Of a stretch of 64,000 nt of DNA, positions 1 to 8,577 are shown piece by piece; the stretch's first letter is position 1; each line of letters opens with the position of its first letter. Source of the stretch: Salinispora fenicalii (GTDB taxonomy: Bacteria > Actinomycetota > Actinomycetes > Mycobacteriales > Micromonosporaceae). The stretch spans positions 118-64,117 of the forward strand of contig NZ_AZWQ01000018.1 in assembly GCF_000514815.1 (NCBI RefSeq), read 5' to 3'. The position numbers were made by a program, and so were the translations under genes. The notes under the pieces were generated by a model. It had not been told where the DNA came from and did no database searches. It worked only from the letters and a program-made list of their open reading frames with translations.

Positions 1-218
1 TCATCGAAGGAGCCGCCGACCTCGGCCAGGGCGGTGGCGACGTTGAGGTAGCACTGCTCGACCTGGGCAGCGAGGTCGCCCACGCCAACCGTGTTCCCGT
101 CGGCGTCGACGGCGACCTGGCCGGCGAGGAAGACCAGCCGCGACCCGGTGGCGACCGCCACCTGCGAGTAGAGGTCGACCTTCGGTAGCCCTTCGGGGTT
201 CACCAGGGTGATGGTCAT
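1..218 (-). CDS. RidA/YjgF-family protein, 3' end outside window
   Basis: The first 72 codons are visible. They begin MTITLVNPEGLPKVD and contain the family's typical LVFLAGQVAVDADGN stretch. RidA proteins are small cytosolic trimers; the archetype hydrolyses reactive enamine/imine intermediates released by PLP enzymes. The ATG at 218 is preceded on the minus strand by a strong ribosome binding site (AAAGGGGAG). The catalytic arginine region lies beyond the window edge, so deaminase activity cannot be judged. The gene is divergent from the TetR gene at 293, and the shared spacer carries a dyad operator, so TetR control is plausible. Confidence 0.8.
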   Translation of the reverse strand, partial: MTITLVNPEGLPKVDLYSQVAVATGSRLVFLAGQVAVDADGNTVGVGDLAAQVEQCYLNVATALAEVGGSFD

Positions 219-258
219 GCTGACTCCCCTTTCGTGGAGCTGTCGGTAGGACCATCTA

Positions 259-292
259 AACATAGCACGGCTATGTTATGTATCCTGGGGTT
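259..292 (+). promoter_or_regulatory. dyad operator and leaderless promoter of the TetR gene
   Basis: A perfect inverted repeat AACATAG-N5-CTATGTT (259-277) is followed directly by a TANNNT-type -10 hexamer TATCCT (281-286), then six bases, then a GTG. That spacing is typical of leaderless actinobacterial transcripts. The dyad covers the -35/-10 spacer, where a bound repressor would block RNA polymerase. It also lies upstream of the divergent RidA gene. Confidence 0.6.
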
Positions 293-913
293 GTGGCCAG
301 GAGGAGAGACCCAGCGGTCCGTACCCAACTCATCGAGCGGGCCGCGCACATGCTCCGCACCCGCGAACCCATCACCCTCCGCTCGCTGGTAGCCGGCACG
401 AGCGTGTCGACCATGGCCATCTACACCCACTTCGGCGGGATGGACGGCATGTGGAAGGCGCTCCGGCAGGAAGGCTTCACCCGCCTGGGCGCCCGACTCG
501 CCCAAGTCACCCCCTCGGCGGACCCGGTCCGGGACCTGACCGCCCTCATCGCCGCCTACCTCGGCAACGCCCTGGACCACCCCGACCTGTACCGGGTCAT
601 GTTCGACGCCAACTTCGACCTGGAAGACGCCCAGGCGGCGGACGACACCCTGGAGTACCTGGTCCAAGCCGCCGAACGAGGCCGGCGAGCCGGCCGCTAC
701 CGCGCCGACACCACCCCCCTCGAACTGGCCACCCAGAGCTGGGCCGTCGCCCACGGCCTGGTCTCCCTGGTCGCCACCGGCCCCCTGCCCCGGCCGACCC
801 TCGCCCACGGCCCCCTCCTGCTGACCGCACTCTTCACCGCCACCGGAGACGACCCCAACCGGTGCCGACAGTCAGTCAAGCAAGGCTGGCAACCAGACCT
901 GACCAGCGACTGA
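293..913 (+). CDS. TetR/AcrR family transcriptional regulator
   Basis: A 206-residue protein. Residues about 27-48 (ITLRSLVAGTSVSTMAIYTHFG) form the TetR helix-turn-helix, and the remainder is a ligand-binding C-terminal domain. An in-frame ATG lies at 278, but the GTG at 293 is preferred. It sits six bases after a -10 box, and the upstream ATG is buried beside the dyad operator. The gene is divergent from the ridA-like gene, so it probably represses itself and perhaps that gene. The ligand is unknown. Confidence 0.85.
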   Translation: MARRRDPAVRTQLIERAAHMLRTREPITLRSLVAGTSVSTMAIYTHFGGMDGMWKALRQEGFTRLGARLAQVTPSADPVRDLTALIAAYLGNALDHPDLYRVMFDANFDLEDAQAADDTLEYLVQAAERGRRAGRYRADTTPLELATQSWAVAHGLVSLVATGPLPRPTLAHGPLLLTALFTATGDDPNRCRQSVKQGWQPDLTSD

Positions 914-927
914 CCCGGCACGACCCG

Positions 928-2328
928 TCAGGGGTGCGTCATCCGGAGCAGGTCAAGCGCCTCGTCAAGCTGCTCCTCGGTGAGCTTGCCGGAATCCAGG
1001 TGCCCCCGGGAGACCACCACCTCCCGGATCGAAACCTGCTTCGCGAGAGCTTCCTTCGCGATCGAAGCGGCCTCGTCGTACCCGAGATGCCGGTTGAGCG
1101 GGGTGACGATGGACGGCGAGCCCTCCGCGTACGACAAACAGACCTCGACGTTCGCGACCAGGTCGACCACGCACCGGTCCGCCAGCAGCCGCCCCGACGC
1201 GGCCAGCAGCTTGATCGACTCCAGCAGGTTGCGTCCCATGACCGGGAGCATCACGTTCAGCTCGAAGTCGCCCTGGGAGCCGGCGAAGGCGACCGTTGCG
1301 TCGTTGCCGATCACCTGCGCACAGACCTGGCGGACCGCCTCGCAGACCACCGGGTTGACCTTGCCCGGCATGATCGACGACCCGGGCTGGAGGTCCGGGA
1401 GACGCAACTCCTGCAGGCCGGCCCGGGGGCCGGAGCCCATCAAGCGGATGTCGCTAGCGATCTTGTAGAAACCGACGGCGATCGTCCGCAACTGCCCGGA
1501 GGTCTCGACCAGCGCGTCCCGTGCACCCTGCGCCTCGAAATGGTTTCGCGCCTCGGTCAGCGGCAACTCCGTCGAGGTACGCAGCCGCTCGATCACCCGC
1601 GCCGCGAAGCCCAGCGGGGTGTTAATGCCGGTACCGACAGCGGTACCGCCCAACGGCAGCTCGGCCAGGCGGGGCAAGGCCGACTCCAGCCGATCGATGC
1701 CGTAGCGAACCTGCGCGGCGTACGCGCCAAACTCCTGGCCCAGGGTGACCGGCGTGGCGTCCATCAGGTGGGTACGCCCCGCCTTGACCACCGTCTCGAA
1801 CTCGGCGGCCTTGCCCTCCAACGCCTCCGCCAGGTGCACCAGGGCAGGCAGCAGGTCCCAGGTCACGAACTCGGTGGCGGCCAGGTGAATCGAGGACGGA
1901 AAGACATCGTTGCTCGACTGCGACGCGTTCACGTCGTCGTTCGGGTGCACGTCGGCGCCGAGCTTCCGACTGGCCAGGGTGGCGATCACCTCGTTGGCGT
2001 TCATGTTCGACGACGTACCGGAGCCGGTCTGAAAGACATCGACGGGGAACTGGTCGTCGTACCCACCGTCGGCCACGTGCGCCGCGGCGGCGGCGATCGC
2101 GGCGGCCACCTTCGGGTCGAGCACCCCCAGCTCACCGTTGACCTCGGCCGCGGCACCCTTGATCTGGGCCAGTGCCCGGATCTGGGCCGGCTCCATCCCC
2201 CGCCCCGAAATCGGGAAGTTCTGCACCGCGCGCTGGGTCTGCGCCCGCCACAGGGCCGAGGCGGGCACCTCCACCTCGCCCATCGAGTCACGTTCGATCC
2301 GGTTGCCCGTCGCCTCAGGATTCTTCAC
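928..2328 (-). CDS. fumC: class II fumarate hydratase
   Basis: The 466-residue length is normal for FumC, which interconverts fumarate and malate in the TCA cycle as a cytosolic homotetramer without a metal. The N-terminus has the conserved [14 protein letters not shown] stretch. The superfamily signature [11 protein letters not shown] lies near residue 320; its serine loop supplies the catalytic base. The GTG at 2328 keeps the full conserved N-terminus and has an AGGATGGTGGG sequence upstream. A second, unrelated fumarase of class I lies at 6844-8511. Confidence 0.95.
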   Translation of the reverse strand: MKNPEATGNRIERDSMGEVEVPASALWRAQTQRAVQNFPISGRGMEPAQIRALAQIKGAAAEVNGELGVLDPKVAAAIAAAAAHVADGGYDDQFPVDVFQTGSGTSSNMNANEVIATLASRKLGADVHPNDDVNASQSSNDVFPSSIHLAATEFVTWDLLPALVHLAEALEGKAAEFETVVKAGRTHLMDATPVTLGQEFGAYAAQVRYGIDRLESALPRLAELPLGGTAVGTGINTPLGFAARVIERLRTSTELPLTEARNHFEAQGARDALVETSGQLRTIAVGFYKIASDIRLMGSGPRAGLQELRLPDLQPGSSIMPGKVNPVVCEAVRQVCAQVIGNDATVAFAGSQGDFELNVMLPVMGRNLLESIKLLAASGRLLADRCVVDLVANVEVCLSYAEGSPSIVTPLNRHLGYDEAASIAKEALAKQVSIREVVVSRGHLDSGKLTEEQLDEALDLLRMTHP

Positions 2329-2381
2329 CCCACCATCCTGCCGCGCACGACCGCGCCGCGCGGATATTCACCCCGAGCCAC

Positions 2382-3015
2382 TCAATCGGTCCTGATCGTC
2401 CGGACTGCGGCGGCCAAGGCGGAGGCGGCTCCGACAAGCGAGTCGCGAGAGTGGACGGCGTACCCGACGACGAGCCCCGGTGTCAGTGGACGATGGTGGA
2501 AGGCGAAGTGGTCCGCCCCCCGCACGACCACGCCGCGTCGCGCGGCGGCATCCACCAACGCCCGTTCGTCAAGGTACGGCGGAGTCGCCAGGAACGTATG
2601 CAGACCGGCAGGTGAGCCGATCAACCTGAAGTGGCGGCAGGTTGGCCACCGCGGCGGTAAACGCTTCCAGCCGCTCCCGGTAGCGCCTGCGCATCTGACG
2701 CAGGTGCCGCTCGAGCCGTCCGGTGGCGATGAAGTCGGCGTACGCGAGCTGATCGATGGTGGAGCTGCCCAGGTCCTGGCGGGCGCGGGCCCGCTCCAGC
2801 GCCGGCGTGAGGTGCGCGGGCGCGGCGAGCCACCCGATCCGAAGCCCCGGGGCGAGCGTCTTGCTGGCGGACCCGCCGTAGACCACCCGCTCGGGAGCGA
2901 GGCCTTGGACGGCGGGAGGACGTTCGGCGTCGTCAAACCAGAACTCTGCGTCGTAGTCGTCCTCGACGATGATCCCGTCGACCTTCCGCGCCCAGGTCAC
3001 CAGCGCTCCTCGCCG
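2382..3015 (-). pseudogene. remnant of MocR/PdxR-type regulator (aminotransferase domain only)
   Basis: On the minus strand, about 3015-2640 encodes the middle of a fold-type I aminotransferase domain of MocR regulators: RRGALVTWARKVDG, EDDYDAEF, and the PLP-lysine context YGGSASKTLAPGLRIGW. After PPL near 2635 the homology moves to another frame (FRLIGSPAGLHTFLATPPYL) and runs to a stop at 2382. The GntR winged helix and first half of the aminotransferase domain are missing. The fragment begins exactly where the EamA fragment on the other strand begins. Truncation plus frameshift indicate a non-functional relic. Confidence 0.8.
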
Positions 3016-3854
3016 GCACGGGCCTGGCCGGATTCAACGTCTGCTACGTGCAGGCGGTACGGCATGCCGACCCGTCCAGCGTCGGGGCCGTCATCGGTGG
3101 CGTTCCGATCATGCTCGCGCTCCTGGCTCCGCTGCTACGGCGTCGGCCCCCCAGCGGGCGGGTGGTAGCCGCCGCAGTCGTGGTGACGGCCGGCGTGGTG
3201 CTGACCCAGGGCTACGGTGGCGGCAGTGTCACCGGGCTGGCGTGGGCGCTGGGGGCACTGGCCGCCGAGGTGGCGTTCTCGCTGCTCGCCGTCCCGTTGT
3301 TACCGAGGCTGGGCCCATTGCGGGTCTCGACGTACGCGTCGGCGCTGGCAGTGCCCGTACTGCTCATCGCGGCCGTCGTCGCCGACGGGCGGAGCGCGGT
3401 TCCCCTCCCGACCATCGGGCAGGCGTTGGGACTGGCCTACCTCGCCGTCGTCGTCACCGCGCTCGCGTTCGTACTCTGGTACGGGGCGATCTCCCGGCTC
3501 GGCGCCGATCGGGCTGGGCTCGCCGCCGGCATCGCCCCGGCCAGCGCGGTCGCGGCCACGGCGCTGCTGGGCACCGGCCACCCCTCGAGCGCGGACATCG
3601 TCGGTGCGGTCGTCGTCGGAATCGGCGTGATCCTCGGGCTGAGGCCCGCCCGAACCTGGCCGGAGAACCGGCGCCCCGAGCCGCTCAACCCAGCTCGGTC
3701 AGCAGCCGCCGCACCTCGTGCCGCTCCGGCACGTCGACCTGGTCGAACAGGGCAAGCGCCTGGGTCCAGTACGCTCGCGCCGCACTCATGTCCGTCGACC
3801 GCAGGCAGCGGGCCATGCCGTCCAGGGCCCGCGCCTGCTCGTACCGATGGTTGA
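3006..3854 (+). pseudogene. 5'-truncated EamA/DMT-family transporter
   Basis: The open frame from 3006 reads LLAGTGLAGFNVCYVQ and then AVRHADPSSVGAVIGGVP, which is internal EamA (RhaT/DMT) sequence with the family's hydrophobic helices. The first membrane segments are missing and no proper start exists; the GTG at 3048 lies inside homologous sequence. Homology ends near 3655 (GVILGLRP). The frame then reads on antisense through the 3' end of the SARP gene to 3854, so the native stop also seems lost. MocR-EamA divergent pairs are common, so this is the other half of a deleted pair. Confidence 0.75.
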
Positions 3855-6657
3855 TCTTCTGGGCGTCGTGCAGCACCCGGCGGAAGAGATCCAACGCGCT
3901 CGGCCGGTCCCCTTGATCGGCGATCGCCCGAGCCAGCAGGTTGCGAGAGGCACACGCACCAGCCCGGTCGCCGGACTTGTTGATCGCGATCAGCGCCTCC
4001 CGGTGCAGCCGCGCAGCCTCCTCAGGCCGTCCAGCCTCCCGCTCCAACACACCAAACTCGTTGAGGACCTCGCCCTCGCCGTAGCTGTTTCCGGCCAGCC
4101 GCATGAGCCGCAGTGCCGCCCGGAGTAGCCGCCGGGCCGGCGCGACGTCCCCCATCCGGTGCCGAATCATGCCGGTGTGCCCGAACGCCCGGCCGAGTTC
4201 CCAAAGATCATCAAGTTCCCGGGCCAGCGACATGTGCAGCCGGATCGTGCGCAGGGCTTCCTCGTACCGGCCCCAGTAGGCGAGCGCGCAGCCCTTGTTG
4301 CTCGTCAACTCGACCAGCGCACCCCGCCCAGTTCCAGCATCGACGAGCCTGATCGCCTCGTCGAAAAACTCCAAGCCGCGCCGGTAGTCGCCACCGCCGG
4401 AGTAGGCGATTCCGAGGTTCATCAGTCCGCTCACCACCTGTCGCCGCAGCCCGAGCTGGCGGCATACCTGGAGGCCCCGCGACATCAGGGTGATCGCCTC
4501 GGGGAACTGCGCCAGCCGGTAGTGCGCCGAGGCCAGGTAGTTCAGGGTCAGCGCCACCGCAGCCTGATCGTTAAGGCGCTCCGCCGCACGGAGGCCCACG
4601 GTGTGCATTTCGATCAGCTCGCTGAGGTGGCCGCCTTGGTAGTTCGCCCACCAGCAGGCGCGGGCAAGCCGCCAACAGTGCTGGAGCAGTCCCTCCGCCT
4701 CGGCGATCCGAGGCAGCGCGGTCAACACCACGCGGTTGCTGTCGAACCACGTTGTCCTCTGCGGTAGGCATGCCTCAACCAGGTCGGCTCGCGGCGGATC
4801 CGGCAGTACGAAGGCGGCCCGACTGGCTTCCTCGAGTGAACGGGCAATAGCTGCCGCAACGTACAGGCAATGATCCATAAGTCGTTCCAGGGCGGCGGCA
4901 CGCTCGGCCGTTCGACCGGGTTCGGCCAACAGGCGACGGGCGTACTCCTGGATCAGGTCGTGTAGGCGGAACCGGCCCGGCCTCGGCTCCTCGACCAGGT
5001 TCGCATCGATCAGCTCGTCGAGCAGGTCCTGGGTGTCGGGTAGGGCCAGCTCAGCCAACGCGGCGGCGACCGCGTTGTCGAAGTTGCTGGCAGGATGCAC
5101 GCCGAGCAGTCGAAAGAGCCGCTGTGCGGGCGGTGAAACCTGCGCGTACGACAGGGCGAAGGCCCCGCCAACCGAACGCGGCCCAGCCACGAACTCGGCC
5201 AACGGATCACGGGCTCCGGCCAGCCGCTCGACAAGGTCAACAATCTGCCAGCTCGGCCGGTGCGCCAACCGGGCACCCGCCAGGCGGATCGCCAACGGCA
5301 GGAAGCCACAGCGACGAATCACCTCCGCCGCCGCCTCGGGTTCAGCGGTGACCCGCTCCGGGCCGGCCACCCGCGCCAGCAGCGTGACGGCCTCATCCAG
5401 GTCGAGAACGGGCAGCGACACGGGCTGGCCCGCATCCAACCCGACCAACCGCCGCCGACTCGTCACCAGCGTGAGGCAGGAACGCCCGGTCGGCAACAGA
5501 GGTGCGACCTGATCAACGCTCGCCGCGTTGTCCAGCAACACCAGCGCCCGCCGGTCGGAGAGTTCGGTGCGCCACAGGGCGAGGCGATCCTCAAAGTCCA
5601 CCGGAACCTGCTCCGCCGGGATTCCGAGCTGCCGCAGCAACGTCGCCACCGCGGTAGCCGGGGTCAACGGAGTGCGTTCGCTGTGGCCGTGCAGGTCGAT
5701 GAAGAGCTGCACGTCCCGGTAGCGGTCGGCGAGGCGGGTGGCGAGGTGCACCGCGAGGGTGGTCTTGCCACTGCCCGCCATCCCGTCGATCAGTTGAACC
5801 TGGGTGTCCCCCTCGTGGAGCTGCTGGAGCAGCCTCGCGACGATCTCCTGCCGGCCGGTGAAGTCGCTGATCGCCCTCGGGAGGCCTCGAACCGGGGTGG
5901 TGGTACGCCGCGGTCCAGTGGTAACCAGGTCCCCGGCGAGCACCCGCTGGTGCAGCTCCTGCAGCTCCACGCCGGGCTCGATACCGAGATCGTCGGCGTA
6001 GCGACGGCGCCCGTCCCGGTAGACGACGAGGGCATCGGCCTGGCGACCGATGGCGGAGAGAGCCAGCATCAGTTGGCCCCGCAGGCGATCCCGCAGCGGG
6101 TGCCGCTCCACCGCCTCGGTCAGTTCGTCGATCAGATCGACGGCCTGGCCGAGCCGCAGCTCGACGTGAACGCACTCCTCCAGCGCCGTCACCCGTTGCT
6201 CGTCGAGCGTCTGGGCCCGCCCGCGTACGCTCCGGCCGGCGATGCCGCCCAGCGCCGACCCCCGCCAGAGCGCAAGCGCGGCACGGAAGTGCCGACGGGC
6301 GTCAGCCAGCTGGCCAGTGGCGACCGCTGCCCGAGCGGCAGCCACCTCGTCGCCGAACACCTCGGCGTCGAGGTCTCCCGGCGCGGTACGGACGCCGTAG
6401 CCGCCCGGGTCGGTGACGATGAGTTCCGGGGGAAGCCCGAGGGTGGCGAAGCGGCGCCGCAGCCGGGACACACAGGTCTGCAGCTGGGCCCGTGCGGTAG
6501 CCGGTGGCTGCTCCTCCCAGACCGCGTCAACCAACTCCTCCGTCGGCACGATCCGACCAGCCTGCAGCAGCAGCATCGCGAGGATGGTCCGATCCCGACC
6601 CGCGGTAACGGTGGCCTCGCCACCGACCCGTAGTGGGCCCAGGATCCCAAACCGCAT
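3685..6657 (-). CDS. SARP/AfsR-type regulator with NB-ARC and TPR domains
   Basis: A 990-residue protein, almost the length of Streptomyces AfsR. The order is an OmpR-type winged helix (residues 1-95, MRFGILGPLRVGGEA), a bacterial transcriptional activation domain (about 95-245), an NB-ARC ATPase with P-loop GMAGSGKTTLA, and C-terminal tetratricopeptide repeats. Such proteins activate secondary-metabolism or global genes by binding direct repeats near -35 boxes. The ATG at 6657 is chosen because it opens the canonical winged helix and has a GGGGTGGAAGT ribosome site; the frame is open farther upstream. No biosynthetic genes adjoin it, so its targets are unknown. A 19-bp dyad lies 46 bp upstream. 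Confidence 0.9.
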   Translation of the reverse strand: MRFGILGPLRVGGEATVTAGRDRTILAMLLLQAGRIVPTEELVDAVWEEQPPATARAQLQTCVSRLRRRFATLGLPPELIVTDPGGYGVRTAPGDLDAEVFGDEVAAARAAVATGQLADARRHFRAALALWRGSALGGIAGRSVRGRAQTLDEQRVTALEECVHVELRLGQAVDLIDELTEAVERHPLRDRLRGQLMLALSAIGRQADALVVYRDGRRRYADDLGIEPGVELQELHQRVLAGDLVTTGPRRTTTPVRGLPRAISDFTGRQEIVARLLQQLHEGDTQVQLIDGMAGSGKTTLAVHLATRLADRYRDVQLFIDLHGHSERTPLTPATAVATLLRQLGIPAEQVPVDFEDRLALWRTELSDRRALVLLDNAASVDQVAPLLPTGRSCLTLVTSRRRLVGLDAGQPVSLPVLDLDEAVTLLARVAGPERVTAEPEAAAEVIRRCGFLPLAIRLAGARLAHRPSWQIVDLVERLAGARDPLAEFVAGPRSVGGAFALSYAQVSPPAQRLFRLLGVHPASNFDNAVAAALAELALPDTQDLLDELIDANLVEEPRPGRFRLHDLIQEYARRLLAEPGRTAERAAALERLMDHCLYVAAAIARSLEEASRAAFVLPDPPRADLVEACLPQRTTWFDSNRVVLTALPRIAEAEGLLQHCWRLARACWWANYQGGHLSELIEMHTVGLRAAERLNDQAAVALTLNYLASAHYRLAQFPEAITLMSRGLQVCRQLGLRRQVVSGLMNLGIAYSGGGDYRRGLEFFDEAIRLVDAGTGRGALVELTSNKGCALAYWGRYEEALRTIRLHMSLARELDDLWELGRAFGHTGMIRHRMGDVAPARRLLRAALRLMRLAGNSYGEGEVLNEFGVLEREAGRPEEAARLHREALIAINKSGDRAGACASRNLLARAIADQGDRPSALDLFRRVLHDAQKINHRYEQARALDGMARCLRSTDMSAARAYWTQALALFDQVDVPERHEVRRLLTELG

Positions 6658-6702
6658 ACTTCCACCCCTGCCGTTTCGCAACTTCCAGCAGGGTAGCTGT
6701 CG

Positions 6703-6721
6703 ACCTAAAACCGTTTTAGGT
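6703..6721. promoter_or_regulatory. perfect dyad upstream of the SARP gene
   Basis: ACCTAAAAC-C-GTTTTAGGT is a perfect 9+9 inverted repeat with one central base, 46 bp upstream of the SARP start codon. It is AT-rich in a GC-rich background. It has no U-tract or long GC stem, so an operator is more likely than a terminator. Confidence 0.55.
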
Positions 6722-6803
6722 ACGGCGATAGCGCGATGAGAGCGGATCAAGAGAGCGGCGACCGACAATCCAGGTCGCGTGGTCGGTGACATCCGACGGG
6801 GGC

Positions 6804-6839
6804 GGTGCGCCCGTTCGGCTACGGCCGAACGGGCGCACC
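6804..6839. terminator. strong stem-loop after the class I fumarase gene
   Basis: A perfect 16-bp stem (GGTGCGCCCGTTCGGC and its complement) closes a 4-base loop (6820-6823). It ends four bases before the stop end of the class I fumarase gene. It lacks a T-run, as usual for intrinsic terminators in high-GC actinobacteria. It separates the fumarase transcript from the SARP gene. Confidence 0.75.
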
Positions 6840-6843
6840 GATG

Positions 6844-8511
6844 TCAGCGGCGACCGACGGTGAGGACCGGCTTGGTCACCTCGGCGAAGAAGTCGTTGCC
6901 CTTGTCGTCAACCACGATGAAGGCCGGGAAGTCCTCCACCTCGATCCGCCAGACCGCCTCCATCCCGAGCTCGGCGTACTCAAGCACCTCGACGTGCTTG
7001 ATGCAGTCCTGTGCGAGCCGGGCCGCCGGGCCGCCGATCGAGCCGAGATAGAAGCCGCCGTGCTGCTGGCAGGAGCGGGTGACCTGGGCGGAGCGGTTCC
7101 CCTTCGCCAGCATCACCATCGAGCCACCGGCGGCCTGGAACTTCTCCACGTACGCGTCCATCCGGCCCGCCGTGGTCGGGCCGAACGAGCCGGAGGCGTA
7201 GCCCTCGGGGGTCTTCGCCGGGCCGGCGTAGTAGACCGCGTGGTCCCGCAGGTACGCCGGCATCGGCTCCCCGGCGTCCAGCCGCTCGGCGATCTTGGCG
7301 TGGGCGATGTCCCGGGCGACGACCAGCGGACCGCTCAGCGACAGCCGGGTCTTGACCGGGTACTTACTCAACTCGGCGCGGATCTCGTCCATCGGCCGGT
7401 TGAGGTCGACCCGGACCACCTCCGACGACTCCAGCTGGGACTCCGTCACGTCGGGCAGGTAGCGGGCCGGGTCCGTCTCCAGTCGTTCCAGCCACACCCC
7501 CGACGGGGTGATCTTCGCGACCGCCTGCCGGTCCGCCGAGCAGGACACGGCGATCGCCACCGGACACGACGCGCCGTGCCGAGGCAGCCGGACCACCCGC
7601 ACGTCGTGACAGAAGTACCGGCCACCGAACTGTGCGCCGATGCCGAAGCCCCGGGTCAGCTCCAGCACCTCAGCCTCCAGCTCCAGGTCGCGGAAGCCGT
7701 GCGCGGTCATCGAGCCCACGGTCGGCAGCCCGTCCAGGTACTTCGCGGAGGCCAGCTTGGCGGTCTTCAGCGCGTACTCGGCGCTGGTGCCGCCGATGAC
7801 GACGGCCAGATGGTACGGCGGACAGGCCGCCGTGCCGATCAACCGCAGCTTCTCCTCCAGGAACTGCATCATCCGAGTCGGATTCAACAGTGCCTTGGTC
7901 TCCTGGTACAGGTACGACTTGTTGGCCGAGCCGCCGCCCTTGGCCATGAAGAGGAACTTGTACGCGTCCGGCTGCCCGTCCGGGTCCTCCGCGTAGAGCT
8001 CCACCTGCGCCGGCAGGTTGCTGCCGGTGTTGCGCTCCTCCCACATGGTCAGTGGGGCGAGCTGCGAGTAGCGCAGGTTCAGCCGGGTGTACGCCTGCCA
8101 GACGCCCCGAGAGATCGACTCGGCGTCCGCCCCGTCGGTGAGCACGTGCCGGCCCCGCTTGCCCAGCACGATCGCCGTGCCGGTGTCCTGGCACATCGGA
8201 AGCACCCCGCCGGCGGCGATGTTCGCGTTGCGCAGCAGGTCCAGCGCGACGAAACGGTCGTTCGGCGAGGCCGCCGGGTCATCGATGATCGACCGGAGCT
8301 GCGCCAGATGCGCAGGGCGCAGAAAATGCGCGATGTCATGCATCGCCTCGGCGGTCAGCGCGGTGAGCGCAGCCGGTTCCACAGTCAGGAATCGGCGACC
8401 ACCGGGACCGTTGACGACATCAACGCCCTCGTCGGTGATCAGGCGGTACTCCGTCTGGTCCGAACCGGTCGGCAGCAGGGGTGCGTACGAGAAGGAGGCG
8501 GCACTGCTCAT
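6844..8511 (-). CDS. class I fumarate hydratase (iron-sulfur)
   Basis: A 555-residue enzyme of the FumA/FumB type, which hydrates fumarate to malate with an oxygen-labile [4Fe-4S] cluster. Likely cluster cysteines are C107 in the MCQDTG motif, C230 in [16 protein letters not shown], and C316 or C324 in [17 protein letters not shown]. The length is close to the family norm of about 550. The terminator at 6804-6839 ends the transcript. It duplicates the reaction of fumC at 928-2328 with an unrelated fold, perhaps for different iron or oxygen conditions. Confidence 0.93.
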   Translation of the reverse strand: MSSAASFSYAPLLPTGSDQTEYRLITDEGVDVVNGPGGRRFLTVEPAALTALTAEAMHDIAHFLRPAHLAQLRSIIDDPAASPNDRFVALDLLRNANIAAGGVLPMCQDTGTAIVLGKRGRHVLTDGADAESISRGVWQAYTRLNLRYSQLAPLTMWEERNTGSNLPAQVELYAEDPDGQPDAYKFLFMAKGGGSANKSYLYQETKALLNPTRMMQFLEEKLRLIGTAACPPYHLAVVIGGTSAEYALKTAKLASAKYLDGLPTVGSMTAHGFRDLELEAEVLELTRGFGIGAQFGGRYFCHDVRVVRLPRHGASCPVAIAVSCSADRQAVAKITPSGVWLERLETDPARYLPDVTESQLESSEVVRVDLNRPMDEIRAELSKYPVKTRLSLSGPLVVARDIAHAKIAERLDAGEPMPAYLRDHAVYYAGPAKTPEGYASGSFGPTTAGRMDAYVEKFQAAGGSMVMLAKGNRSAQVTRSCQQHGGFYLGSIGGPAARLAQDCIKHVEVLEYAELGMEAVWRIEVEDFPAFIVVDDKGNDFFAEVTKPVLTVGRR

Positions 8512-8577
8512 GAGCGGAAGCCTAGGGCAGAAGAGCCGTCCGGTCCCACCCGCCGGGTAGGTCCTGGGACAGCGCTC

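Noticed and set aside
451..3168. A 905-codon plus-strand open frame
   Set aside because: It is antisense to fumC, has the Arg/Pro/Gly-rich composition of a GC-rich shadow frame and shows no domain.
6658..6792. Upstream extension of the SARP gene
   Set aside because: It would include the perfect dyad and lacks homology; the ATG at 6657 has a ribosome site and opens the standard winged helix.
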